Source: Burkholderia sp. BCC1644
Lineage (GTDB): Bacteria; Pseudomonadota; Gammaproteobacteria; Burkholderiales; Burkholderiaceae
NCBI RefSeq assembly: GCF_902833225.1
Contig: NZ_CADFEI010000014.1
Coordinates: 159,880-223,879 of the forward strand
Direction: 5' to 3'
Length of the DNA: 64,000 bases
A program made the position numbers and the translations under genes. Shown here piece by piece: positions 8,193 through 16,037 of the stretch. The stretch's first letter is position 1. The number at the start of each line of letters is the position of its first letter. The notes under the pieces were generated by a model. That model searched no databases, had not been told where the DNA came from, and was given only the letters and a program-made list of their open reading frames with translations.

Positions 8193-9233
8193 TCACAGCT
8201 TCCCCAGGAAGTGATAGGCGATGTCGAAGTGATCCTCGAACATCACGTTGCGCATCTGCGCGAATTCGTTGAGCGGCACCCAGCGCGCCTTGTCGGCGTC
8301 GTCGCTGCCCTTCACGCGCGGCAGCTCGCCGGTCGGAAAGTTGAACAGGCACGCGTGCGTGATCGTGCGGCCGCGCAGCGAGCGCGTCGGGTGATCGAAC
8401 ACCTGGCGATCCTTGATCGAGCCGCGCAGCACGGGCTCCGGCAGCTTGAGGCCGGTTTCCTCGCGCAGCTCGCGGATGCATGCGGCATCGAGCCGCTCGT
8501 CCTGGTTCACGAACCCGCCCGGCAGCGCCCACAGGCCGCGGCCCGGCTCGCTGCGGCGACGCACGAGCAGGATGTGGCCCGAGTGCACGACCACCGCGTC
8601 GACCGTCACGAACGTGACGGGATACGGTGCGGCCGCCCACGCCTTGCGATACGCGGCGATGAATTCGGCTTCCGACTTCAGCTGCGCGAATTCCGGCTGC
8701 GTGCGGAAACGCTCGAGCCAGCCGAACACGGGTTCCGGCACGGCCCACTGCACGAAGCTGTTGGTGCGTTCGGCGAAATACTGGTCGCGGATCTCGGTGG
8801 CGGAAATGTCTTCCGTCGCATCGACGTCGACGAGTTCCCATTGCGGGAACATCCGCAGGTAATACGATGTGGCGTCCTTCTCGTGGCCGATCAGCCCGAC
8901 CTTGCGCTGTGCGACATCGCCGAGCGTGACTGCCACGGCCTCCTGCACCCAGCGCACCCAGTCGCCGTCGTTGTACGTCGAATCCTGCAGCGGCGCGATC
9001 GTCACGCGGTCGCGCTCGGACGCGTCGAGCAGCGAAGCCAGCATCTGGCGACGCTCGTCGAACGAGAACGGATCCTTGATGGTGCGGGGCTTGTCGGTCG
9101 ACCCGATCAGCACGCACACGCGCTCGGCCCGGCTCAGTGCCGACTTCAGCACATTCAGGTGACCACGATGCGGAGGCTGGAAACGACCAATGAAAACGAG
9201 CGCGTCGAAGCGCCGGTTCTGTTGCGTACTCAT
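8193..9233 (-). CDS. nadM: Bifunctional NMN adenylyltransferase / Nudix hydrolase
   Basis: A 346-residue two-domain protein. Residues 1-180 are a NadM-type nucleotidyltransferase: GRFQPPHRGH (residues 16-25) has the HxGH ATP-binding motif, and ISATEIR is the second signature. Residues about 200-346 are a Nudix domain whose box starts at GGFVNQDERL and ends in RELREETGL. The first domain makes NAD from NMN and ATP; the Nudix domain probably hydrolyses ADP-ribose or a related nucleotide. It is first in the operon with the nicotinamide phosphoribosyltransferase gene. A phased direct repeat upstream (9288-9310) may be its operator. Confidence 0.9.
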   Translation of the reverse strand: MSTQQNRRFDALVFIGRFQPPHRGHLNVLKSALSRAERVCVLIGSTDKPRTIKDPFSFDERRQMLASLLDASERDRVTIAPLQDSTYNDGDWVRWVQEAVAVTLGDVAQRKVGLIGHEKDATSYYLRMFPQWELVDVDATEDISATEIRDQYFAERTNSFVQWAVPEPVFGWLERFRTQPEFAQLKSEAEFIAAYRKAWAAAPYPVTFVTVDAVVVHSGHILLVRRRSEPGRGLWALPGGFVNQDERLDAACIRELREETGLKLPEPVLRGSIKDRQVFDHPTRSLRGRTITHACLFNFPTGELPRVKGSDDADKARWVPLNEFAQMRNVMFEDHFDIAYHFLGKL

Positions 9234-9287
9234 GAGGCTCCCTCAAGAGATTGAAACGCTCCGGGTCTGTCCCGAAGGGTTGGAATG

Positions 9288-9310
9288 AATCCTAGGGTAA
9301 ATCCCGGGGT
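9288..9310. promoter_or_regulatory. Phased direct repeat upstream of nicotinamide salvage operon
   Basis: AATCCTAGGGT (9288-9298) is followed 12 bases later by AATCCCGGGGT (9300-9310), 55 bases upstream of the adenylyltransferase start. Near-identical repeats at about one helical turn suggest a regulator site. No known NAD-repressor consensus is recognised, so the role is inferred. Confidence 0.3.
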
Positions 9311-9424
9311 GCGTCAATCGCGCCCATTCGAGCACACGCTCGACTTGACGAAGTCTGACGAAACGCAGGTTATTGGCGGGTTACACTCGATTTCATCCTA
9401 ATCCGCGCCGTCGCGCCCGCCATC

Positions 9425-9877
9425 ATGAGGATCTCAGTCAGCCGGACCGTCGGCGTCGATCGCAGACGCCTCTTCACGTGGTCGCAGGATTACGCGCGGC
9501 GGCTCGTGTGGGACAGTTTCCTCACCGACGCCTACCTGCTCGACGGGACCACGGCCAACGTGGGCGTCGACGCGTTCTGCCGCAGCCAGTCGGGCGCGAC
9601 GATGGTGTCGCGCTACATCTCGTACCGCCCGCCGCAGGTTGCCGCCGTCGAAATGGTCGAAGGTCCGAAGGTGCTCGAACGCTTCAGCGGCAGCTGGAAC
9701 TTCACCGAGCACACGCCGGGGTCGACCGAGGTGAAGTTCACGTACAACTTCCGCGTCCAGCCGTCCTGGCTGCGCTGGCTGCTGGAACCGCTGATCGGCG
9801 CGTTCTATCTCGTGCAGACGCGCCGGCGTCTCGATTCGTTCAAGCGCTGGGCCGAAGCCGAAGCACTGCCGCGCTGA
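9425..9877 (+). CDS. SRPBCC-superfamily (polyketide cyclase-like) protein
   Basis: A 150-residue protein with the features of a START/Bet v1-like lipid- or ligand-binding fold. It has VSRTVGVDRRRLFTW at the start, a central strand-rich region (ERFSGSWNFTEHTPGSTEVK, TYNFRVQPSW), and a long C-terminal helix (YLVQTRRRLDSFKRWAEAE). No catalytic residues can be assigned. It is divergent from the nicotinamide salvage operon; a TGACGAA direct repeat at 9346 and 9356 lies upstream. Confidence 0.65.
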   Translation: MRISVSRTVGVDRRRLFTWSQDYARRLVWDSFLTDAYLLDGTTANVGVDAFCRSQSGATMVSRYISYRPPQVAAVEMVEGPKVLERFSGSWNFTEHTPGSTEVKFTYNFRVQPSWLRWLLEPLIGAFYLVQTRRRLDSFKRWAEAEALPR

Positions 9878-10024
9878 CCGGCGCGCGCCGAGCGCCGCGC
9901 CATCGGATATTTGCCAGATTCGCCGAACCCGGGGAAACTACGGGCCACCGTCATCCCGACGGCACGCCCTGACCGAGAGAACAGGGCGCGCTCCCTGTAA
10001 CGGCATCGACACAAACACAATCCG

Positions 10025-10912
10025 ATGAGCCTGATATCCCGATTCTTTGGCCGCAAGGAAGAACCCGAAAACCCCGTCGCGCTGGTCGCGGCGCCCGACG
10101 TCGAGAATCCGCTGAGCGTGACGGTCGTCTTCGACGGGCCGCTGCAGGTCGACATCGCCGCGCTGACGGCCGCGCTGCGCGCATACCACCCGAGCATGAA
10201 GCAGGCGCGCGTCGAAACCGAGCCGACGCTGGAGCAGGTATTCGGGCTCGCGGGCTGGGGCAACCACGTCGTCCGGCTCGTCGGCTTCGATGCGCCCTAT
10301 CCGTCCGACGCGCTGGAAGCATGCGTGGCGCCCGCCCACTACGGACAGGACCTGAAGCAGCAGGTCCGTGCGAGCCGCAGCCACGTGATCCTCTACTACG
10401 CCGGGCACGAAGCGAATCCGCTCGACCAGTATGTCGCGCTGGTGGCCGTCGCCGGCGCGCTGGCCGAGCAGAACGGCCTCGCGGTGCTGAACGAGCACGC
10501 GCACACGTCGCTGCCGGCCGGTGTCTTCAACGCGAAGGAACTCGGCGACGAAAGCCTCGAAGTGCTGCGCGACTTCCCGCTGAACCTGTTCTTCTGCGGC
10601 TTCGTGAAATACGAGGTCGAAGGCGTCGAAGGCGTGTGGATGCGCACCTATGGCGCCGACGTGTTCGGCCTGCCCGATTTTGCCGCGCTCGCGGCAGGCC
10701 ATCACGAAGGCGAACGCTATTCGGGCATCTTCAACAACGTGATGCATTACCTGCTGGAAAGCGGTGCGCGGATGCACGCAGGCGAAACGATGCAGATCGG
10801 CGCGGAAACGTTCATGAAGCTTCGCGAACCGCTCGAGCACGAGTATTACCTTCAGGGTCCCGCGCAGGTGCTGGTAGCCGAGCTGATCTCGGCGGACGAA
10901 ATCAACCGCTGA
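10025..10912 (+). CDS. DUF4261 domain-containing protein
   Basis: A 295-residue cytoplasmic protein that I recognise as the DUF4261 family, often found near type VI secretion or stress loci, with no proven activity. It starts MSLISRFFGRKEEPENP, then a regular alpha/beta region (LSVTVVFDGPLQVDIAALTAAL), and the conserved C-terminal part includes TYGADVFGLPDFA and YSGIFNNVMHYLLESGA. There is no signal peptide or membrane segment. The 147-base upstream gap shows no clear regulator site. Confidence 0.7.
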   Translation: MSLISRFFGRKEEPENPVALVAAPDVENPLSVTVVFDGPLQVDIAALTAALRAYHPSMKQARVETEPTLEQVFGLAGWGNHVVRLVGFDAPYPSDALEACVAPAHYGQDLKQQVRASRSHVILYYAGHEANPLDQYVALVAVAGALAEQNGLAVLNEHAHTSLPAGVFNAKELGDESLEVLRDFPLNLFFCGFVKYEVEGVEGVWMRTYGADVFGLPDFAALAAGHHEGERYSGIFNNVMHYLLESGARMHAGETMQIGAETFMKLREPLEHEYYLQGPAQVLVAELISADEINR

Positions 10913-11018
10913 AACACACGTTGATGCACGGCGTGCGGAGTCGAGCGTTCTCGAACCACGCGCGCCGCTGCGTCAGATGACGGCTGCGTGACAGCCGCCG
11001 GCCCCACCCGATGAGGAG

Positions 11019-11813
11019 ATGTCCGTGTTCGGCATTCGTCTTGCCCTCACGCTGGCCGCGATCGGCCTCTCGTTGCCGGCCCATGCCGACAGCATCGACT
11101 GCTCGCGCGCGAAGACGCGCACCGATCGCCTGATCTGCGGCGACAAGGCGCTCGTATCGGCCGACAGCACGCTGTCGAACACCTACTACGATGCAGTCGG
11201 CATCGCCGCCGACCAGCAGGCCGTGATCCAGTCACAACGAGCATGGCTCACGCAGCGCAATGCCTGCGCCGACGCGGCGTGCATCGCCACCGCGTACCGC
11301 GACCGCACGGCGGCGCTGAAGCAGGTGAAACACGCGGGGTGGAAAACCTATCGTGATCCGGCGCTCGGTATCTCGTTCGAATACCTCGCGAACCGGCAGG
11401 TGAAGAAGCCCTGCCCGGAAGGTGGCGGCGACCATTGCGTCGCGATCGTCGGCCGCAACATGACCTACAGCAGCAGTTTCATCTCGTTCGAGATCGTCGA
11501 CGGCGCGCTGGAGCCGGTCGCGGAAAAGGAAGCAGGATTCGTGAAGCAGGACGACGGCAAGCGGGTGACGTCGTTCGGCCCCGGCATCCCGCAGGAAGTC
11601 GAGCGCTTCTCCGGCCCCGGCTGGCACGGCATGCGCGCGACGATCACGTGCGGCATCAGCGATCCGGAAACCGGCTTCCATGCGGCCGGCGGCGAATGCT
11701 ACTGGGCCGTGCTGAGCAACGGCAAGCGCTCGGCCGTCGCGGGAACGCAGGGCATCGTCGGCACCGACGACGCGACGATGCACAGCGTGTCGACGTTCCG
11801 GTTCGACCGCTAA
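11019..11813 (+). CDS. Secreted protein with LprI-like N-terminal domain
   Basis: A 264-residue periplasmic protein. A signal peptide (RLALTLAAIGLSLPAHA, cleavage before DSIDC) is followed by an LprI/DUF1311-type module (about residues 22-95) with four cysteines in the family pattern (CSRAKTRTDRLIC; later NACADAAC). LprI-type proteins are associated with lysozyme inhibition. The remaining ~170 residues form a second domain with no assigned function (YLANRQVKKPCPEGGGDHC). The start is supported by GAGGAG seven bases upstream. A second, shorter LprI-like gene lies at 20118, on the other side of the polyamine cluster. Confidence 0.75.
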   Translation: MSVFGIRLALTLAAIGLSLPAHADSIDCSRAKTRTDRLICGDKALVSADSTLSNTYYDAVGIAADQQAVIQSQRAWLTQRNACADAACIATAYRDRTAALKQVKHAGWKTYRDPALGISFEYLANRQVKKPCPEGGGDHCVAIVGRNMTYSSSFISFEIVDGALEPVAEKEAGFVKQDDGKRVTSFGPGIPQEVERFSGPGWHGMRATITCGISDPETGFHAAGGECYWAVLSNGKRSAVAGTQGIVGTDDATMHSVSTFRFDR

Positions 11814-11863
11814 CGGGAGCGTCACGGCGTTCGCCCCCCGGATACGCCTCTCCGGGCAGCGAA

Positions 11864-11881
11864 GCGTCATCGCGATGACGC
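11864..11881. terminator. Perfect palindrome between convergent genes
   Basis: GCGTCATCGCGATGACGC is an 18-base perfect palindrome in the 170-base gap between the LprI-like gene and the convergent last gene of the speD arm. It could be a hairpin terminator or a protein site. No T-tract. Confidence 0.3.
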
Positions 11882-11983
11882 CCCGGCGGCATGTCGCCAT
11901 GCGTCGGCAATGATGAACTCACCCTTTCCGGCCCGATCCGAAACGGCCGCCGCACCCGCCGCGCCGCCCGGGCCACATTCGCA

Positions 11984-12370
11984 CTAACGTGCGCCATCCC
12001 GCCGCAACGGGAACGTCTCCGCACCGGCGTCGCGGCGCAACGTCACCTCCGTACCGGTCAGCCATCCTGACGATTTCAGGATCGGGCGCGCCACCGCATA
12101 CAACCGATCGGCGCTGGCGCCATACAGGTACAGATAACCGTCGTTGCCGTCGCGATGCAGTTCGGTCTCGCCCAGTTCGCCGGCCCCTGCCTGCTTTACC
12201 GCACGATCCAGCCGTTGCTCCAGCGCATGAAGGCGCGCATTGTCCTTCTCGTCGTAATCGAAGTGAACCATCACGACCGGCCCCGGCGGCTTCGGCGGCA
12301 CCTCGGCGGCAGCGTGGCCGGCGAGCAGCACCCAGCCGAGCAACGCGGCGAATCGGATTCTGTCGAGCAT
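11984..12370 (-). CDS. Small secreted protein, last gene of the speD arm
   Basis: A 128-residue protein that I cannot assign to a family. A clear signal peptide (RIRFAALLGWVLLAGHAAA) is followed by a periplasmic domain with a charged helix (DYDEKDNARLHALEQRLDRA) and GYLYLYGASADRLYAVARPI. I chose ATG 12370 because it begins the signal peptide; the open frame extends upstream into speD but that part is compositionally a shadow. It starts 26 bases after the speD stop on the same strand, so it is probably co-transcribed with the polyamine/membrane cluster. No good ribosome site is visible. Confidence 0.65.
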   Translation of the reverse strand: MLDRIRFAALLGWVLLAGHAAAEVPPKPPGPVVMVHFDYDEKDNARLHALEQRLDRAVKQAGAGELGETELHRDGNDGYLYLYGASADRLYAVARPILKSSGWLTGTEVTLRRDAGAETFPLRRDGAR

Positions 12371-12396
12371 ATCGATAAGGGAGGTAAAACGCCCGC

Positions 12397-12780
12397 TCAC
12401 GTCGCCGCGCCGCCGCGCGCCACCTGCTGCCGGACCTGCGCCTGCGTGCCGAGCGCAGCCGCAATTGCATCGACCGCCTCGGCCGCGCGCGCCGCGCCGC
12501 ACATGAACGCGTCGACGGCCGCGAAGCGATGCTCGGGCCACGTATGGATCGTGATGTGCGACTCGGCGAGCAGCACGACACCCGTCACGCCATGCTCGCC
12601 GCCGAAGTGATGGAAATGCGCGCCGATCACGCGCGCGCCAGCCTGTTGCGCGGCGTCGGTGAGGATCGTTTCGAGCCGCGCGGCGTCGCGCAGCAGCGCC
12701 GCCTCGATGCCGGCCAGGTCGGCGAGCACGTGCGAACCGAGCGTCGCGCGCGGCGGCGCGATCCCGTCGCGCGCGGTCAT
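12397..12780 (-). CDS. speD: S-adenosylmethionine decarboxylase proenzyme (short bacterial type)
   Basis: A 127-residue AdoMet decarboxylase of the short bacterial class, which self-cleaves to form a pyruvoyl cofactor and makes decarboxylated AdoMet, the aminopropyl donor for polyamines. The self-cleavage site is visible as LLAES-HITIHTWPEH (cleavage between Glu and Ser). AHFHHFGGEHGVTG and the CGAARAAEA cysteine complete the catalytic set. Start ATG 12780 overlaps the stop of the preceding 49-codon gene as ATGA, indicating translational coupling. The matching aminopropyltransferase is the membrane-bound one at 16038, not a soluble SpeE. Confidence 0.9.
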   Translation of the reverse strand: MTARDGIAPPRATLGSHVLADLAGIEAALLRDAARLETILTDAAQQAGARVIGAHFHHFGGEHGVTGVVLLAESHITIHTWPEHRFAAVDAFMCGAARAAEAVDAIAAALGTQAQVRQQVARGGAAT

Positions 12781-12926
12781 TTGTGCGACCCGTACGACGA
12801 GTAGCCGCTGCGGGCCGACGAGCTGCCCCATCCGCTACCGCCCGAACCGCTGCCGCCGATCGATGCGCAGCTGAACAGCGTGACGACGATCAGGCCGTAG
12901 ATGCCGTAGAGGATGTACCGGATCAC
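12777..12926 (-). CDS. 49-residue Gly/Ser-rich membrane or lipoprotein-like peptide
   Basis: A very short gene inferred from position and coupling. Its GTG start (12926) overlaps the stop of the DUF4178 gene as GTGA, and its TGA overlaps the speD start as ATGA. The product has one hydrophobic segment (IRYILYGIYGLIVVTLF) ending in SCAS, a weak lipobox, followed by a tail rich in Gly, Ser and Tyr (GGSGSGGSGWGSSS). It is probably anchored in the inner membrane or lipid-modified. Comparable short Gly-rich proteins occur in related DUF4178 clusters, but I know no function. Confidence 0.6.
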   Translation of the reverse strand: MIRYILYGIYGLIVVTLFSCASIGGSGSGGSGWGSSSARSGYSSYGSHK

Positions 12927-14437
12927 GACTGTCCCCCATCCGATGCAAAACCCTTCCACAGCCACTCGGGCAGCCACAGCACCAGCAGGCCGACCAGCAC
13001 ATAGACGGTACGGCCGCTGAACGAGAACAGCGAACCCATGTTGAAGATCACGAGCAACGCGCTGAACACCCACGGCAGCGGTGCAAAACTGTGGGGACTC
13101 TTCCCGCCGAACAGGCCCGTCGATGCGGCTGCGCCCGAAGCAGCCGCCGCGGCCGTCGCAAGCGCCGGCGTGCTGAAACGTTCGGCGAGCGCGCTGCCCG
13201 ACAGCGGCCGTGCGCGCGACCAGACGATTTCCGCGTCGCTGCGCTCGCGCGTCAGCTTGTCCTTCTGCCAGCCATAGTCGATGATCGACGTGCGATCGCC
13301 CACCTGCACGCGCCAGTTGAACGCGCCGACCACGTAGACGACCTCCGAGTCATATTCTTCGCGCAACCGATAAGTCTTGCCGCCGTCGGTCACGTCGGAC
13401 GCGCTGCCGATCGTCGGCCATTGGTCGAGCACCTGCACGCGTTCCCAACGCCCTTCGCTCTGCACGAGCCACAGGAAGCCGCGCTTCGGGTTCAGCAGCA
13501 GGTATTCGTCCCAGGTCTCGTCGTCGCCCGGCACGCGGCAACGCATCATGCCGATCACCGTGTACTTCACGCCGTCGAACGTGCCGATCGCGCCGAGTTC
13601 GAGCGCGCCCTTCACCGAGTCGAGCTTGCGCTGCGCCGCGAACACGGTCTGCTGCTCGGCCGTGCACTGCACGCCCGCGTGGCAGCTTCCGCATACGACG
13701 TAGTCGGCCACGTTCGGCAGGTACGACAGCGGCGCACCGCAGCTCGGACATGCGAACGGCACCATCTCCGCGCCACGCTTCTCGCGCGTGTCGTTTTCGG
13801 TATCGCGCAGCCCGGTGAACGCCAGCGCGTCGAACTCCAGCGCTTCACCCGTATAGACGGCCGGGCTGCCGCCGTTCGAATCGGCATCGGAATAGTCGTA
13901 GGTCGCGAATGCGTTGCCGGTCCGCAGATCGACGACACGCGCCTCCCAACCCGCATCGACGCGGAACGGCAATTCGCCGTCGCCGCCCGTGCAACGCGCG
14001 GTGCGCACATCCGACACGAGAAACGCGCGGCCGCCGTGGTCGATCCGCATGCCCGGCTCGAGCGTGCCGAACGCGGGCCATGCGCCGCCGGACGCGTCGT
14101 CGGGCTCGCGCACCGTGACCGCGTACTGGCCCGACGCATCCGACAGCCAGCCGAATGCGCCGTCGTCGAACACGACGTACCACTCGCTCCACGCGCCGGC
14201 GTCGTAGGTCATCTGGATGCGCCCGAGCACCGTGAAGGCGCGCTTGCCGTAGCGGCCGGCCGTACCGATCTGGATCGGCGACGCATCGTCGAGCACCGTG
14301 GCGAGTTCGCCGATCCGCTCGACATCGGCGCCGCGCTTGAGCAGCGTGCTGCGGCAGAACGCGCAGACGGCCATCACGGCCGCCGCCGAGCGAAACTCGA
14401 CCGGCGCGCCGCACTGGGGGCACGAGGTACTGAACAT
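12923..14437 (-). CDS. Tandem DUF4178 protein with zinc ribbons and C-terminal membrane helices
   Basis: A 504-residue protein with two copies of a zinc-ribbon plus DUF4178 unit. The first ribbon is CPQC (residues 6-9) with CAFC (25-28), followed by a beta-rich module (FTVLGRIQMTYDAGAWSEWY). The second ribbon (CPSCGAPLS, then VCGSCHAGVQC) precedes a second module (YTVIGMMRCRVPGDDETWDE). Two hydrophobic segments near the C-terminus (VFSALLVIFNMGSLFSF; VYVLVGLLVLWLPEWLW) anchor it. The biochemical role of DUF4178 is unknown; it recurs beside SPFH, DUF350 and polyamine genes. It starts 9 bases after the stop of the SPFH-SHOCT gene and overlaps the next gene by GTGA. Confidence 0.85.
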   Translation of the reverse strand: MFSTSCPQCGAPVEFRSAAAVMAVCAFCRSTLLKRGADVERIGELATVLDDASPIQIGTAGRYGKRAFTVLGRIQMTYDAGAWSEWYVVFDDGAFGWLSDASGQYAVTVREPDDASGGAWPAFGTLEPGMRIDHGGRAFLVSDVRTARCTGGDGELPFRVDAGWEARVVDLRTGNAFATYDYSDADSNGGSPAVYTGEALEFDALAFTGLRDTENDTREKRGAEMVPFACPSCGAPLSYLPNVADYVVCGSCHAGVQCTAEQQTVFAAQRKLDSVKGALELGAIGTFDGVKYTVIGMMRCRVPGDDETWDEYLLLNPKRGFLWLVQSEGRWERVQVLDQWPTIGSASDVTDGGKTYRLREEYDSEVVYVVGAFNWRVQVGDRTSIIDYGWQKDKLTRERSDAEIVWSRARPLSGSALAERFSTPALATAAAAASGAAASTGLFGGKSPHSFAPLPWVFSALLVIFNMGSLFSFSGRTVYVLVGLLVLWLPEWLWKGFASDGGQS

Positions 14438-14446
14438 GCGGGATGT

Positions 14447-15487
14447 TTACCGGGTGAGCTTCGCGAGGATCTCGGCCTTCGCGCGCGAATATTCGTCTTC
14501 GGTCACGAGGCCCTTGTCGAACAGCGCCTTCAGCTGTTCGAGCCGCTGCACGTAATCGGCGCCTTCCGCCGGTGCTGCGGCCACCGGCGCCGCAGCGGGT
14601 GCGGGCGGAGCGGACGGCGCCGGTTGCGCGGCACCCGCGATCTGGCCGGCCATCGCCTGCCCGATCGCCGCGCCGGCAGCAAGCCCCGCGCCGACCCCGG
14701 CGATGCCGCCCGGGTTCTGCGCGGCGAGCGGAATCGCCTGGGCGGTCTGGTATTGCGTGGCACGCGCGAGGTCGCCGGCCATCCCCGCGCCGATCCGCAG
14801 GTCAAGCGCCTTCTGCAGTTCCGCCGGCAGCGACACGCTTTCGACCGCGAACGCGTCGAGCGCGAGCCCGTAGCGCGTGAACACCGGCGCCAGCGCCTCG
14901 GCGACGCGCTGCGACAGCAGCGACTGGTTCGCGGCCATGTCGACGAACGGCACGTCGGCCGAGCCGAACGTCGTGCTCATCGCGGTCACCACCAGGTTGC
15001 GCAACTGCTGCTCGAGATCGTCGACCGTGTACTGCGCGCGCGTGCCGCTGACCTCGCGGTGGAACGCGCCTGCGTCGACGATCCGGTACGAGTAGATGCC
15101 GAACGCGCGCACCTGCACGAAGCCGAATTCGCGATCGCGGATCGTCACCGGCTGCGCGGTGCCCCAGCGCCGGCCGAGCTGCAACCGCGTGCTGAAGAAA
15201 TAGACGTCGGACTTGAAAGGCGACTGAAAGAGTTTGTCCCAGTTCTTCAGGTACGTGAGCACCGGCAGCGTGTTCGTTTCCAGCGTGTACAGCCCCGGCT
15301 GGAATACGTCGGCGACCTTGCCTTCGTTGACGAAGATCGCGACCTGCGTTTCGCGCACGGTCAGCTTGCCGCCGTACTGGATCTCCTGGTCTTCCATCGG
15401 ATAGCGCCAGGCCAGCACGCCGTCGGTGTCTTCCGTCCATTGCAGGACGTCGATGAACTGCTTGCGGATGAATGAACCCAGACTCAT
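14447..15487 (-). CDS. SPFH-domain membrane-scaffold protein with SHOCT tail
   Basis: A 346-residue protein of the YdjI-like SPFH group. Residues about 25-235 form the SPFH/band-7 domain (EIQYGGKLTVRETQVAIFVN, GLYTLETNTLPVLTYLKNW, EFGFVQVRAFGIYSYRI). A low-complexity Ala/Pro/Gly stretch (about 245-305) follows, and a C-terminal SHOCT module (RLEQLKALFDKGLVTEDEY). SPFH proteins assemble at membranes and organise stress-response complexes; SHOCT motifs mediate oligomerisation or targeting. It is first of the closely spaced minus-strand block and is directly followed by the DUF4178 gene. Confidence 0.85.
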   Translation of the reverse strand: MSLGSFIRKQFIDVLQWTEDTDGVLAWRYPMEDQEIQYGGKLTVRETQVAIFVNEGKVADVFQPGLYTLETNTLPVLTYLKNWDKLFQSPFKSDVYFFSTRLQLGRRWGTAQPVTIRDREFGFVQVRAFGIYSYRIVDAGAFHREVSGTRAQYTVDDLEQQLRNLVVTAMSTTFGSADVPFVDMAANQSLLSQRVAEALAPVFTRYGLALDAFAVESVSLPAELQKALDLRIGAGMAGDLARATQYQTAQAIPLAAQNPGGIAGVGAGLAAGAAIGQAMAGQIAGAAQPAPSAPPAPAAAPVAAAPAEGADYVQRLEQLKALFDKGLVTEDEYSRAKAEILAKLTR

Positions 15488-15514
15488 GTCGGTCTCCTCG
15501 AAACGCGTGGCGCG

Positions 15515-15901
15515 TCAGGTCAGGCAGGCGGCATTGATGATGCCGACGACGAGCGACGCGGTGCCCATCAGGCCGCCCATCGCGACGTTGCGATCCTCGA
15601 TCGCATGATTCATGCCGGGCATCAGGCGTGTCAGCGCCGCATAGGTGATCAGTTGCACGATCATCGCGCCGACGGCCCAGATCACGACCTCGCCGAGCGT
15701 CGAGTTGTGCGCGATGCTGGACGCGAGCGTCAGGCAGAAACCGATCAGGGCACCGCCGAACGACAGCGTCGCAGCGGCGTTGCCGTCGCGGATCAGCGCC
15801 ATTTCGTCGAACGGGGTGACCTTCAGGTACACTGCCGCGAACACAAGAAGCAGCACGAACGCCGACAATAAATGAACCGCATAGAGATAGGCACTATTCA
15901 T
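15515..15901 (-). CDS. DUF350 (YjfL-like) inner-membrane protein
   Basis: A 128-residue protein with four hydrophobic segments (YLYAVHLLSAFVLLLVFAAV; SFGGALIGFCLTLASSI; VVIWAVGAMIVQLITYAAL; GGLMGTASLVVGIINAACL), matching DUF350/YjfL. The start ATG 15901 matches the first helix; the frame runs further upstream but without a plausible N-terminus. It heads the minus-strand arm, 27 bases before the SPFH gene, and is divergent from the membrane spermidine-synthase-like gene at 16038. In E. coli yjfL sits in a cluster with a glutathionylspermidine-synthetase-like gene, again a polyamine link. Confidence 0.8.
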   Translation of the reverse strand: MNSAYLYAVHLLSAFVLLLVFAAVYLKVTPFDEMALIRDGNAAATLSFGGALIGFCLTLASSIAHNSTLGEVVIWAVGAMIVQLITYAALTRLMPGMNHAIEDRNVAMGGLMGTASLVVGIINAACLT

Positions 15902-16037
15902 TCTTTCCCTCGGATTTTGTGCTCGGTTCGCCGCCCCGTCGCCGGCCGGCCCGCGCAGGGCCAGCAGACGGATGGCCGCCCCACAAAAATCCGCGCCAGT
16001 ATATCCACATTGCCGACACTCGCACAACGAACTCACC

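Noticed and set aside
13091..15475. Plus-strand open frame of about 790 codons opposite the DUF4178 and SPFH genes
   Set aside because: Arg/His-rich nonsense composition, no ribosome site; the minus-strand genes have clear domains and overlaps.
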